A DNA stretch of 42,916 bases. It comes from a virus. The DNA is taken from the IMG/VR virus record IMGVR_UViG_3300028925_005141, positions 1 to 42,916 of that record. One strand, written 5' to 3'. Shown here one piece after another: positions 1 to 8,055 of the stretch. The position numbers and the translations under genes were made by a program. Numbering within the stretch: the first letter of the stretch is position 1; the number at the start of each line of letters is the position of its first letter. Under the pieces are notes generated by a model that saw only the letters and a list, made by a program, of their open reading frames with translations, did no database searches and was not told the origin of the DNA.

Positions 1-106
1 ATTGCATGAAACAAGCAATAGAACAATTAAAATAGTAGCAGATGGAGAAACAACACCAGGGTTTAATCAAATTAATTTTGATGATAGTGGTGGAGGTTTT
101 CCGTAG
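1..106 (+). CDS. Tail-fibre protein, C-terminal end (continues from the right edge)
   Basis: An open frame from base 2 runs to TAG at 104-106 and encodes a short acidic, Gly-rich tail ending in DSGGGFP. It has no start codon of its own. The fibre ORF beginning at 41682 leaves the right edge with two bases of a codon; adding base 1 completes AAA and enters exactly this frame. The two pieces together give a protein of 446 residues. The ten-codon beta-strand-like stretch around TIKIVADGE suits a fibre end. The next gene starts 9 bases downstream. Frame agreement could arise by chance one time in three, but the absence of any other start supports the join. Confidence 0.8.
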   Translation, partial: LHETSNRTIKIVADGETTPGFNQINFDDSGGGFP

Positions 107-114
107 GATAAATT

Positions 115-315
115 ATGAAAGTAAGTGAATACAGAGAACATATGGCTGAAAGAGTAGCTATAATAGAAGCTCAAGTAATTGATATATATCACGATATTAA
201 AGAGATTAAAGAATTACTTAAAGAACAGAATGGCAGAGTACGTAAAAATGAACAAAACATTGCACGTATATTTGGTATTGGTATGGTTGTAGCTTTTATT
301 TTAGGTATATTATAA
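115..315 (+). CDS. Holin-like protein, XhlA type (coiled coil plus C-terminal membrane segment)
   Basis: A 66-residue protein with a charged helical N-terminal part (residues 1-48, rich in E, K, I in heptad-like spacing) and one hydrophobic segment at about 49-66 that forms the C-terminus. This layout is that of XhlA/haemolysin-type phage proteins, which sit in the cytoplasmic membrane and help lysis. It follows the tail-fibre gene, a usual place for lysis genes. No endolysin gene was recognised next to it; the only murein-hydrolase-like protein seen is the virion protein at 6207. The function is inferred from architecture only. Confidence 0.5.
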   Translation: MKVSEYREHMAERVAIIEAQVIDIYHDIKEIKELLKEQNGRVRKNEQNIARIFGIGMVVAFILGIL

Positions 316-320
316 AGTAT

Positions 321-349
321 TTGGAAAGAAGTTAAATAGGTATTATATT
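321..349 (+). promoter_or_regulatory. Sigma70-like promoter before the small basic gene cluster
   Basis: TTGGAA (321-326), a 17-base spacer, then TATATT (344-349). The match is 4/6 and 5/6 to the bacterial consensus. The predicted start point falls at or just before the ATG at 357, so the first gene could be read from a leaderless transcript; no Shine-Dalgarno sequence precedes that ATG. Confidence 0.4.
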
Positions 350-356
350 TGACATC

Positions 357-497
357 ATGCGTAAAGTATTTGGACCAAAACAGAAAAGACACACAAATGG
401 GAAGAAGAAAACTCGTCAAGGAATGTCAAACAATACTAAATATGGAAACAAAACTAGTATTAAATACTATAAAAAGAAAAGTAGAGGGCAAGGATAA
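357..497 (+). CDS. Small very basic protein
   Basis: A 46-residue protein with lysine and arginine making up over a third of residues, and no hydrophobic core. It contains KKKTRQG near residue 17 and ends YKKKSRGQG. The start ATG has no SD and lies just after a promoter-like sequence. Its stop overlaps the next start (TAATG), so the two are coupled. It resembles the tiny basic proteins often seen beside tail genes in marine phages. Nucleic-acid or virion-DNA binding is plausible from charge, but I do not recognise a defined family. Confidence 0.6.
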   Translation: MRKVFGPKQKRHTNGKKKTRQGMSNNTKYGNKTSIKYYKKKSRGQG

Positions 498-781
498 TGG
501 CTAAACAAAAAGATTCGAGATTAACCAGAGCTGGTGTATCAGGATATAATAAACCTAAACGTACTCCTGGTCATCCTACTAAATCTCACGTAGTAGTAGC
601 TAAATCAGGTACGCAAATAAAGACTATACGTTTTGGACAACAAGGCGTTAGTGGTGCTGGTAAAGCTCCTAAAACAGCAGCTGGTAAAGCACGTAGAAGA
701 AGTTTTAAAGCAAGACACGCTAAGAATATAGCTAAAGGCAAGATGTCTGCAGCTTATTGGGCAAATAAAGTTAAATGGTAA
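497..781 (+). CDS. Small basic conserved phage protein (DUF6321-like)
   Basis: A 94-residue basic protein. The N-terminus has RAGVSGYNKPKRTPGHP (from residue 11), followed by a short beta-like part (SHVVVAKSG, KTIRFGQQG) and a C-terminal helix ending KARHAKNIAKGKMSAAYW. I recall this pattern as a conserved phage family of unknown function, probably DUF6321; that name is from memory. It overlaps the upstream gene by one base and lies in a run of five basic proteins. Role unknown; DNA binding or head/tail decoration are possible. Confidence 0.75.
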   Translation: MAKQKDSRLTRAGVSGYNKPKRTPGHPTKSHVVVAKSGTQIKTIRFGQQGVSGAGKAPKTAAGKARRRSFKARHAKNIAKGKMSAAYWANKVKW

Positions 782-793
782 AAGGAGATAGTT

Positions 794-949
794 ATGCCAC
801 AAGGTAAAGGAACATATGGTAATAAAGTTGGTAGACCACCAAAGAGAAAAAATAGTACTGACAATTACGCACAAACACAAAGAGGTAAAGGACAGAATAG
901 TACAGATAATATGAATGATGGACCTCTTGATAAAAAAATTAGTAAATAA
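794..949 (+). CDS. Small basic protein with two NSTDN motifs
   Basis: A 51-residue protein beginning MPQGKGTYGNKVGRPPKRK, preceded by a strong AAGGAGA ribosome site. It contains NSTDN twice (near residues 20 and 35), the second followed by a segment ending GPLDKKISK. The same NSTDN...GPLDKxI signature occurs in the 114-residue protein at 37226, directly after the major capsid gene. The shared motif suggests a common partner, perhaps the capsid or DNA. The stop overlaps the next ATG (TAATG). No family recognised. Confidence 0.7.
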   Translation: MPQGKGTYGNKVGRPPKRKNSTDNYAQTQRGKGQNSTDNMNDGPLDKKISK

Positions 950-1131
950 TGCCAAAAAAAGCTAAATCTAAAGTAAATCAAGCTGGTAATTATACTAAAC
1001 CATCAATGCGTAAACGATTGTTTCAAGTAATTAAAGCTGGTAGCAAAGGAGGAAGGCCTGGACAATGGTCTGCTCGTAAAGCACAAATGCTTGCTAAACG
1101 ATATAAAGCAGCAGGTGGAGGTTATAAGTAA
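949..1131 (+). CDS. Small basic conserved phage protein (KAGSKGGRPGQWSARKAQ type)
   Basis: A 60-residue basic protein. Its core KAGSKGGRPGQWSARKAQ (from about residue 29) followed by AKRYKAAGGGYK is a pattern I recognise from many phages and some giant viruses, without assigned function. It is coupled at both ends: start overlaps the upstream stop, and its TAA overlaps the next ATG (TAATG). The Trp and Gly-rich basic surface would suit nucleic-acid binding, but this is inference. Confidence 0.75.
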   Translation: MPKKAKSKVNQAGNYTKPSMRKRLFQVIKAGSKGGRPGQWSARKAQMLAKRYKAAGGGYK

Positions 1132-1370
1132 TGGCATTAGCTAAGTCACAACAGAGTTTAAAAAAGTGGACTAAGCAAAAGTGGAGAACAAAGTCTGGTA
1201 AGAAGTCATCAGAAACTGGTGAACGTTATTTACCTGATGCTGCAATTAAAGCACTAAGTGATGCAGAGTATGCAGCTACTACACGTAAAAAAAGAAAAGA
1301 TACTAAAAAAGGAAAGCAACATTCTAAGCAACCTAAGAAGGTAGCTAAGAAAACAAAAGCTTATAGATAA
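1131..1370 (+). CDS. Small basic conserved protein (DUF5872-like)
   Basis: A 79-residue protein: an N-terminal part with QQSLKKWTKQKWRTKSGKK, then GERYLPDAAIKALSDAEYAA, then a basic tail with TTRKKRKDTKKGKQ and SKQPKKVAKKTKAYR. I recall this arrangement from DUF5872, found in phages and large DNA viruses of eukaryotes; function unknown. It forms a coupled pair with the upstream gene, a neighbourhood I have seen repeated for this family. A possible DNA-associated role rests on charge alone. Confidence 0.75.
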   Translation: MALAKSQQSLKKWTKQKWRTKSGKKSSETGERYLPDAAIKALSDAEYAATTRKKRKDTKKGKQHSKQPKKVAKKTKAYR

Positions 1371-1388
1371 TAAAATAGGAGACCAGTA

Positions 1389-1586
1389 ATGGCAAAAGAA
1401 AAAAAAGTAGACCTAAGACAAGAAGCTGAGACTAAAATGCAATCACTAGTTGAACAGCACAACAATCTTGTAGGAGAGATACAAGAAGCTAACGGAAGGT
1501 TAGGAGAGATTAAACAAATGATTGTAGAGCATCAAGGATATATGAAAGGCCTAGAAGCTTGCAACAAAGATTGTGAGGTAAAATAA
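1389..1586 (+). CDS. Short coiled-coil protein
   Basis: A 65-residue protein, nearly all predicted helix, with hydrophobic residues spaced as in a coiled coil from about residue 10 to 55. Two cysteines lie near the C-terminus (ACNKDCEVK). A ribosome site (AGGAGA) precedes the ATG. Its TAA overlaps the ATG of the next gene. No family recognised; it could be a small structural or scaffold-like component. Confidence 0.65.
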   Translation: MAKEKKVDLRQEAETKMQSLVEQHNNLVGEIQEANGRLGEIKQMIVEHQGYMKGLEACNKDCEVK

Positions 1587-1744
1587 TGGGACCAATAGTA
1601 GGAAAGTTACTAACTAGTTTAGGAACAGAGAAATTACTTAAAGCTATTATCTTACACCTAGGTGACTACTTGGTATCTAAGTCATCTAATAAGCTTGATG
1701 ATAAGCTTTGGGGTGAAGTTAAAAAAGCGTTAAATAAAAAATAG
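1586..1744 (+). CDS. Small hypothetical protein
   Basis: A 52-residue ORF that overlaps the upstream stop by one base and ends ten bases before the next TTG start, so it fills the gap in a tightly packed operon. The N-terminal half (GKLLTSLGTEKLLKAIILHL) is amphipathic or weakly hydrophobic; the C-terminal half is charged (KLDDKLWGEVKKALNKK). It could associate with membrane, but no clear transmembrane span or family is visible. Confidence 0.6.
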   Translation: MGPIVGKLLTSLGTEKLLKAIILHLGDYLVSKSSNKLDDKLWGEVKKALNKK

Positions 1745-1753
1745 GAGGTTTCA

Positions 1754-2521
1754 TTGAAACTTAAAAAACGTGGTATCGTAATACCTGACCAGCATTATCC
1801 ATTAGAGGATAGAGCTGCAGTAGAATGTGTTAAGAAGGCAATACTCAAAGTTAAACCTAAGGTTTTTGTAAACCTGGGAGATGTTGGAGAATGGGAATCT
1901 TGTTCTGCTTGGAAGTACAAAGATAAAAAGTTACCACCATTAGAGTTTCAATTACCTTTAGTAGATGAAGATATAAGGTTAGTGAATAAAGGATTAGATG
2001 AATGGGATGAAGTACTTAAGAAAGTTAAATGTAAAGAAAAGTATCTCCTCCAAGGTAATCACGACCTCTGGTTGGATAATTTCGCTAACAAGTATCCCTA
2101 TCTTAGTGATTATGCATTTTTTAAAGCGTGCAGAATCAAAGAAAGAGGATACCAATACACGGAATACAACTTACCAATCCAAGTAGGTAAGTTAGTATTC
2201 TTTCATGGTGCGTATGCGACTACGTATCATGCTAAGAAACATTTAGAGTCGTATGGTGAGAACGTTATGTATGGACATACCCACGATATACAACGACATA
2301 CTATGACAAAGTTTGATGGTAACATTGGTGCTTGGTCTATGGGATGTTTAAAAGATATGTCACATGAAAATAATAAATGGTTAAAGGGTAGACTACATAA
2401 CTGGGGTCACGCATTTGCTATTGTTGATTGGTTTGACAATGGTGAGTTTAAAGTAGAAGTAGTAGAAATAATTGATGGAAAAACAACCTTATGGGGTGAG
2501 TTAATTGACGGTAACAAGTAA
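1754..2521 (+). CDS. Calcineurin-like metallophosphoesterase
   Basis: A 255-residue phosphoesterase with the full metal-binding set in order: PDQH (11-14), LGDVGE (41-46), GNHD (101-104), H151 (FFHGAY) and GHTH (174-177). These motifs bind two metals and hydrolyse phosphomono- or diesters; the natural substrate cannot be read from sequence. The start is TTG, set by a strong AGGAGG five bases upstream. Phage members are sometimes thought to act on nucleic acid ends or host nucleotides; here the gene sits between basic proteins and tail genes. Confidence 0.85.
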   Translation: MKLKKRGIVIPDQHYPLEDRAAVECVKKAILKVKPKVFVNLGDVGEWESCSAWKYKDKKLPPLEFQLPLVDEDIRLVNKGLDEWDEVLKKVKCKEKYLLQGNHDLWLDNFANKYPYLSDYAFFKACRIKERGYQYTEYNLPIQVGKLVFFHGAYATTYHAKKHLESYGENVMYGHTHDIQRHTMTKFDGNIGAWSMGCLKDMSHENNKWLKGRLHNWGHAFAIVDWFDNGEFKVEVVEIIDGKTTLWGELIDGNK

Positions 2522-2630
2522 ATCTATCGGGGGAAAGTCTCAAGGGGTTTCTACTAATAATAGCAGAAGACTATATAACAAAAAGAAAAAGAGAAAGAAG
2601 AATGCCAAAAAAAGCTATAAACGTAAGTAA
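2505..2630 (+). CDS. Tiny basic protein overlapping two genes
   Basis: A 41-codon frame beginning with TTG inside the end of the phosphoesterase gene and ending 29 bases inside the next gene. The product is very basic in its second half (SRRLYNKKKKRKKNAKKSYKRK is split by the downstream start at 2602). It resembles the other basic peptides of this cluster and fills an otherwise empty 80-base gap. The start is uncertain because no good SD is present, and the frame could be chance. Confidence 0.4.
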   Translation: MTVTSKSIGGKSQGVSTNNSRRLYNKKKKRKKNAKKSYKRK

Positions 2631-5025
2631 CTTCAGCGGAGGAGTAAATAACAATACTAATTCTAGGGACTTAGCTGATAACGAATTTCAGATATTGAAT
2701 AACGTTACTAATGAAGTTCCTGGTAAATTAAAAATGATTGGTATTCAAGAAGTTGTTACTACTGATTCTGGTATTAATGCTATAGATTCATTAAATTATG
2801 GTAACGGATTGTTGCATACAAATTTTGATAGAAACCTTGGTGCTCCTACAGTTATTAATGAAACAGAGTATTTGTTTATTAACGATACTACTAATAGCGA
2901 AGTAGAAATACTAGATGTTACTACTAATGACTTAGAAACAAATAAAATTAATTACGGTGACACTTCTTCAAGACTTGAAATGTATAACGTTGATGGTGCT
3001 ATTAGAGTAGTACCACACTATGGTAATACTGGTAATACTCCTAAAGTATTTAGTTATTACAAGTTTCAAAGAAGAATGGGTGGAGGTAGCAATACAATAG
3101 CATACGATGAAACAGGAAACTATTTTACTACTGATTTATTTATAGCACCACTACGAAGCAGGCAAGGATATAATTACAATGTTGATACATTGTATAGCCA
3201 TGTAGAACATGATGGTGAACCTCATTTTGACCCTTCTCAAGGTTCTGAAGTATACATACCTACAAACGTAGTTTTAGGTACAATAGTTAATAATAATAGA
3301 TACAATTCAAGTTTTGCTACATTAGAAGCAGATTTAGATGATTGGGAGGAATATAACGCTGATGGTTATACTGTCAACAAAGAAGGTTCTATGGCATTTA
3401 TACCTTATTTTAAAAATCATTCTGGTGAAGATGCTCAATCAGAAATACTTATTGATAATAATAAAAGATACGGTTTTTGGTGTTCAAAAATATATAAAGA
3501 TTTTAATGGTATAGCTCAAGAGTCTGCTGCTGCATATATTGGTTTTGCACCTCAAAACGCTGGAGCAGATGGAAACAAACAAATTTTACATTTTGGCTTA
3601 GTAGGAAGATTTGGTAAAAGAGAAGCTAATTATTCTGGATTTAAAATATATTGGGGAATAATAGATGATTTTGTACAAGCCGATGGAACAAATACAACCA
3701 TAGACGAAGGTTCTGTTGGAGCTAGATATTTATTCTGTGAAGTTGATTTTGAACAAGGATTTCGTTTAGCAGGTGATGAAAGTTATAAACCTTTTGGAAC
3801 AGACCAAGTTTTAGTTTCTACTAGTCCTAACGTATACGAAGTTCAATACGTATATCCTGCTACTTTTTATACAGCAGCTGGTTCTAATAATGATACTGTG
3901 GATTCATATGCTGTAGGTGAAGATATATTTAGTTTACCAACTGTAGAACCTTACATTATAGATTCGCCTAGTGTTATAGGTGAAGCTAATACTGGATTTA
4001 AAACATCTACAATTTTAAATAGAAGAGTGTATGCAGGTAATGTTCAGTATTATAATGAAAAACGTCAATTAGTAACTAAGTCAGATAGAGTCTTAAAGTC
4101 ATTACCAAATCAATTTGATTACTTTGAAGAACAAAGTTTTATAGATGTTGAAGTAGAAGATGGTGATAGTATTGTTAAATTGGCAAATACGGGTAACAAG
4201 TTATTACAATTTAAAAAACAAAATTTATTCATTATTAATGTATCAAGAAATATAGAATTTTTAGAAGCTACATTTGAATACAAAGGATGTCAAAAAGATT
4301 ATCACGTAGTGCAAGGTGAAGGATTTGTAGCTTGGTTTAATACATATGGTGCTTATATATATGATGGTAATAGAGTATTGGATATACATTTAAACGAAAA
4401 TGGTCAACCATTATTTGATGACTGGGAAACAAATTACTATCATGATAATAACGTTATTGGGTTTATACCAAAAACAAAGCAGTTGTATATTACCAATACG
4501 GTAACTGGTACTAATATATTAATGTTTGATATTAAGTCTCAATCTTGGATTACAAGTGATACTTCTTTAAAAAAATCTATTAGTAATATTATAACAAGAA
4601 ACGATGGTACATTACAATGGGTTGGTATGATAGGATTGCCATCAGATTCTATGAGATTATATCAATGGAATAATGCATCGTATGGACATAGTATTACTGG
4701 CACTATAATGAAAAGTAAAGATTATGATATGGGTACACCTATGGTACAAAAGAATTTAAATACATTATATATAAACTATAAAAATGGTGCTAATATAACC
4801 GTAAAAGGATTTGGTAGTAAAAAAGGTAATGCACCGCTAGGTTTGACTACTATTGGTGGATTAAGTGATACGTCAGGTACCTTTCAGACGCTTAAATTGC
4901 CTGTTCCTGACGACTTTAAGAACTTAGTGAGCTTTGGTATAGCATTAGATGCTTCAGGAGCTATATCGAGCGATTTTGAAGTAAATGATATACAATTAAT
5001 ATACAGAGATAAAGTAGTGCGATGA
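2602..5025 (+). CDS. Tail nozzle-like protein (tail tubular protein B role)
   Basis: An 807-residue protein that opens with VSNFSGGVNNNTNSRDL, then NEFQILNNV and PGKLKMIG. This pattern, a promise of a beta-rich ring protein whose N-terminus binds the upper tail ring, is typical of podovirus nozzle proteins such as T7 gp12. Size and place (before the ejection proteins) agree. The rest is beta-rich with many aromatic and Asn/Gly residues and has no enzymatic motif I can see. A purine-rich AAGAGAAAGAAG precedes the ATG. The family assignment is by layout and pattern, not by clear motif. Confidence 0.55.
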   Translation: MPKKAINVSNFSGGVNNNTNSRDLADNEFQILNNVTNEVPGKLKMIGIQEVVTTDSGINAIDSLNYGNGLLHTNFDRNLGAPTVINETEYLFINDTTNSEVEILDVTTNDLETNKINYGDTSSRLEMYNVDGAIRVVPHYGNTGNTPKVFSYYKFQRRMGGGSNTIAYDETGNYFTTDLFIAPLRSRQGYNYNVDTLYSHVEHDGEPHFDPSQGSEVYIPTNVVLGTIVNNNRYNSSFATLEADLDDWEEYNADGYTVNKEGSMAFIPYFKNHSGEDAQSEILIDNNKRYGFWCSKIYKDFNGIAQESAAAYIGFAPQNAGADGNKQILHFGLVGRFGKREANYSGFKIYWGIIDDFVQADGTNTTIDEGSVGARYLFCEVDFEQGFRLAGDESYKPFGTDQVLVSTSPNVYEVQYVYPATFYTAAGSNNDTVDSYAVGEDIFSLPTVEPYIIDSPSVIGEANTGFKTSTILNRRVYAGNVQYYNEKRQLVTKSDRVLKSLPNQFDYFEEQSFIDVEVEDGDSIVKLANTGNKLLQFKKQNLFIINVSRNIEFLEATFEYKGCQKDYHVVQGEGFVAWFNTYGAYIYDGNRVLDIHLNENGQPLFDDWETNYYHDNNVIGFIPKTKQLYITNTVTGTNILMFDIKSQSWITSDTSLKKSISNIITRNDGTLQWVGMIGLPSDSMRLYQWNNASYGHSITGTIMKSKDYDMGTPMVQKNLNTLYINYKNGANITVKGFGSKKGNAPLGLTTIGGLSDTSGTFQTLKLPVPDDFKNLVSFGIALDASGAISSDFEVNDIQLIYRDKVVR

Positions 5026-5258
5026 GAAAAAAAATTAAAAGTATTTTAGATAGAGTGCATACTATTAAAAACAATATAAAAGATATTGAGGAAATAAAAC
5101 AGCAATATGAAACACCTATAAAAATAGATAGGAATATACCTAAAAATGCACAGGGTAAAGATGGAGATAGAAAAGTTGTAAAGGAAGGCAATGATAGTTA
5201 TCTATATATAAAAATAGAAGGAAGATGGATGAAGACACAACTTCAGGAGGTAAGGTAA
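5022..5258 (+). CDS. Hypothetical tail-associated small protein
   Basis: A 78-residue protein, start overlapping the upstream stop (ATGA). The N-terminal half is a charged helix; the C-terminal half has GKDGDRKVV and SYLYIKIEGRW, a short beta pattern that recurs in tail and fibre proteins of marine phages. Probably a small virion component; no function can be assigned. Confidence 0.6.
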   Translation: MRKKIKSILDRVHTIKNNIKDIEEIKQQYETPIKIDRNIPKNAQGKDGDRKVVKEGNDSYLYIKIEGRWMKTQLQEVR

Positions 5259-5259
5259 T

Positions 5260-6207
5260 ATGGCATCACAAGAACAATTAATATTAGCACAGTTAGGTGC
5301 TGAGTCAGCAGATATTTTTAAAAAGAAAGCAGATAGTGGCTCTGGATTATTACAAGATTTAACTGCAGGTGCATTAGCAGCACAATCATTTGATGAGGCT
5401 ACATATGCATTAGAAAAAGGTGTAGGAAGTTTTCAAGATAAATTTATGTCAGGTGACTATGCACAAAGAGGTGGATTGCTACAAAAAATAGGTACAAGAG
5501 CTTTTGGTCCTTATAGTAAAGAATTTTCACAAAGTTATTTTTCAGAAAAAAGAAAGACAGACCCTACTATAGCAAAAGAGATGGAGCTTTATAATCCTGA
5601 TACAGGAAGAGTAGAAAGCGTAGACTTGACTAAAAGAGCATTTGATAGTGCTCCTGATAGAACAGACGTTCAAAGAACAATGGGATTGAGTGGAATTGAC
5701 CCAGCTACGCAAGAAGATTTAGCAGGAGATTTGCAAGTAGATGAAGTTGGGGTAGATGTTAGAGCACCTTTGAGCCCAGTGAAACCTTTTGTAGGTAACT
5801 TACCAAGCTCTGATGAATTTTTAGATGATATGTATATGGGTGCTGCTCCAAAGAGACCAGATGCACCTTCTGGAGAGGCTCCTATAAGATTAAAAAATCA
5901 AGGACTTACTACAGAAGATAATATAGCTAATGAACAACTATTATATAGTGGTACAGCAGATTTATTTTTAGCAAACACTATAGATACTGGTTTAAGTTTA
6001 AATGGTATTTATACTACACCAGCTTTTGCAGAAAGTACTGGAGTAAATTTTAGAAATGTTATGCCAAAAACTTTACCAAATCAAGAAGCGGTTAATGCAA
6101 CTACTATGGCTGCTGGAGTTACAGGATTTCAAACAGGTAGAAGCATGGATGAGATTACAGCAAAACAAGGGGAAATAAGATTAAATAATTTATTGGGGAT
6201 AAAATAA
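5260..6207 (+). CDS. Putative internal virion protein
   Basis: A 315-residue protein with GGAGG upstream of its ATG. The first 100 residues are Ala/Gly-rich and helical (AGALAAQSFDEATYALEKG), the remainder looks disordered and acidic with Pro. It begins a five-gene run, coupled by overlaps or 1-2 base gaps, that ends in the giant gene. In T7-like phages this position holds the ejection proteins (gp14-gp16). No specific family was recognised. Confidence 0.5.
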   Translation: MASQEQLILAQLGAESADIFKKKADSGSGLLQDLTAGALAAQSFDEATYALEKGVGSFQDKFMSGDYAQRGGLLQKIGTRAFGPYSKEFSQSYFSEKRKTDPTIAKEMELYNPDTGRVESVDLTKRAFDSAPDRTDVQRTMGLSGIDPATQEDLAGDLQVDEVGVDVRAPLSPVKPFVGNLPSSDEFLDDMYMGAAPKRPDAPSGEAPIRLKNQGLTTEDNIANEQLLYSGTADLFLANTIDTGLSLNGIYTTPAFAESTGVNFRNVMPKTLPNQEAVNATTMAAGVTGFQTGRSMDEITAKQGEIRLNNLLGIK

Positions 6208-6899
6208 TGAATGTATTAGATATTATATCAGAGAATAGAGGAGAGCAACACGCACAAGTTTTGCGTATGCACGGAGAAGAGGTTGCACAAATAGAGTCTA
6301 ACAATAGATTTGATGCTGTGCAAAAACAAAGAGATACTAATCAAACTAAAGGTCCTGGAAGAGGTTTATTTCAGTACGAAGTATCAGAAAATGCAATGGG
6401 TGGAGCTAAAGGTAGCGGTGCTTCTAAGACTGCATTAACAAGATATAAACAATTTTATAAACACTATGGACAAGAAATACCACAGCAGTATGCAGAAGAA
6501 TTAAAAAGAGTCAATCAAGATAATCCTGATTTTTCTAAATTGTCTAGAGAGTTACAAGAAGAAATATTTTATGCAGATAAAGAAAGAGGTAAGATGCCAT
6601 TAGATGAATTAGCTACTGGTCAACTTACATTGAAAGATGCATATGTTGATTATCATTGGATTGGTAATCGTTCTTCTCAAAACTATGATGCAGAAAGAGA
6701 TAGAGTATCATCATTATACGAAACAAAAATAGGACCAGTAGATGACATACAAACTATGCAACCTACTCCAACTAATAATGAAATGATTATGATGAAAGCA
6801 AAACAAGGTGCATCAAAAGTAGTAGGTACACAATTTAATATATTAAATGTAATGAAAGATTTAGGTCAAGTATTTGAACCATTTGAAAGGGAGGAGTAA
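6207..6899 (+). CDS. Virion lytic transglycosylase-like protein
   Basis: A 230-residue protein. IESNNRFDAVQ around residues 29-39 and GRGLFQYEVS around 51-60 fit the catalytic-Glu and Gly-Leu-Phe-Gln motifs of goose-lysozyme/SLT transglycosylases, and HWIGN near residue 151 fits a later conserved position. It would cut peptidoglycan locally during DNA entry. It overlaps both neighbours by one base within the ejection-protein run, which supports a virion role rather than host lysis. The catalytic residue is likely E30 of IES. Confidence 0.6.
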   Translation: MNVLDIISENRGEQHAQVLRMHGEEVAQIESNNRFDAVQKQRDTNQTKGPGRGLFQYEVSENAMGGAKGSGASKTALTRYKQFYKHYGQEIPQQYAEELKRVNQDNPDFSKLSRELQEEIFYADKERGKMPLDELATGQLTLKDAYVDYHWIGNRSSQNYDAERDRVSSLYETKIGPVDDIQTMQPTPTNNEMIMMKAKQGASKVVGTQFNILNVMKDLGQVFEPFEREE

Positions 6900-7468
6900 T
6901 GCCAATAGCTTTAGGTACAGTAATATCAGCAGTAGCTTCAGGCTCAGCTAAGTATAAAAAATTTAAGAAAGTAGGTAAAGCAATATCTGCTATATCTGGT
7001 TTTTTTGGTAGTAAAAAGAAACGAGCAGAAGAAAAACAAAAATTAACAGACTTTAGTGAATTACTAGGACAGCAGTATACATCTTTACAAGGAACAGTTG
7101 GTGATGTACAGCAAGAGTTTGAACAAATGAGAGGTTTTCAATCAGAAGCAGAAGGATTAGAACAGCAAGCTGCAGTAATGGGGTATGGTGCAAATCAACA
7201 AGGAATGGCTGGACAAATAGCAGGTACTGGATTAGCAGGTGTTGGTGCTGGTCAAGAAGCTATGCAATTAGCTCAACAAGAGTTTGCTAATCAACAAATG
7301 GCTAGAGCATTACAATCTCAAGAGTCTCAATTTAATTTAGGTTTAAGAGAAGCATCACGTATGCGTGACATACAAGCTGCAGGCTTTCAATTAGATAGAG
7401 CAAGAGCAGAAAAAGGTTTAAGTAAGAAAAATTATGGACAGTCCTTAATGGACATGATGGAGGTATAA
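6899..7468 (+). CDS. Putative ejection protein (gp14-like role)
   Basis: A 189-residue protein. The N-terminus has a moderately hydrophobic stretch (GTVISAVASGSAKYKK, then AISAISGFFGSKKK), followed by Gln/Ala/Gly-rich helical sequence (VMGYGANQQGMAGQIAGTG). This resembles small ejected proteins that insert in the outer membrane, such as T7 gp14. Position, one base overlap with the transglycosylase-like gene, and a short gap to the next support the reading. No sequence-level family was recognised. Confidence 0.5.
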   Translation: MPIALGTVISAVASGSAKYKKFKKVGKAISAISGFFGSKKKRAEEKQKLTDFSELLGQQYTSLQGTVGDVQQEFEQMRGFQSEAEGLEQQAAVMGYGANQQGMAGQIAGTGLAGVGAGQEAMQLAQQEFANQQMARALQSQESQFNLGLREASRMRDIQAAGFQLDRARAEKGLSKKNYGQSLMDMMEV

Positions 7469-7469
7469 A

Positions 7470-8054
7470 ATGGCGAGTAATGAAACAATTAAAAACTTAA
7501 GTACTTTATTAGGTGCATTGAGAGACTTTAATCAACCTCAGAGAGAGATAGATGCATATGCTAAAAAAAGATTAATAGATATGAATATTGAATCTGAGTT
7601 AGCTGAAATTAGAAAAGAAGAACAACAAGCAGAAATAGATAAGATGTTAACTAAAAAAGGTTTAGCTTTAGGTCAAGATATTTTAGCTCAACAAGCTTTA
7701 GGAGAGGCCCCAACTGCTTATGAAGCTATGTCAGAAGCAGATAAAAAAAGAAGTAAGGATTTAGGTCAAGTTATGGGTGTAGCACCATTGGTTGCAGTAA
7801 GAAAGAAAATGAGAAAGAGTGGAAAGGATTTAGAAAATGTTATTACAGATTTATCTTCTAGCGTTATAAACGTACACGGTGCAGCAGTAAATCAGTATTA
7901 TTCTGGAACAGCAGGCAAAAGCCCTGAAACAGTAAAAGAATTTACTATGTATAAACAATATTTAGACAGCTTAGATGTAGATAGATTATCAGGAGCTGGT
8001 AAAAATAAATACAATAGTTTGTACAGTTATATTAATGAATATATAGCAGAATAA
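7470..8054 (+). CDS. Hypothetical virion protein before the giant gene
   Basis: A 194-residue, mostly helical protein with charged coiled-coil character at residues 30-75 (KKRLIDMNIESELAEIRKEEQQ and onward). It starts two bases after the upstream stop and ends two bases before the giant gene, so it is co-translated with it. By position it probably belongs to the ejection set. No motif recognised. Confidence 0.5.
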   Translation: MASNETIKNLSTLLGALRDFNQPQREIDAYAKKRLIDMNIESELAEIRKEEQQAEIDKMLTKKGLALGQDILAQQALGEAPTAYEAMSEADKKRSKDLGQVMGVAPLVAVRKKMRKSGKDLENVITDLSSSVINVHGAAVNQYYSGTAGKSPETVKEFTMYKQYLDSLDVDRLSGAGKNKYNSLYSYINEYIAE

Positions 8055-8055
8055 A

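Noticed and set aside
605-955. Antisense ORF of 116 codons over the basic gene cluster
   Set aside because: Shadow of well-supported + strand genes, Cys/Ser/Phe-rich as antisense of Lys-rich sequence.
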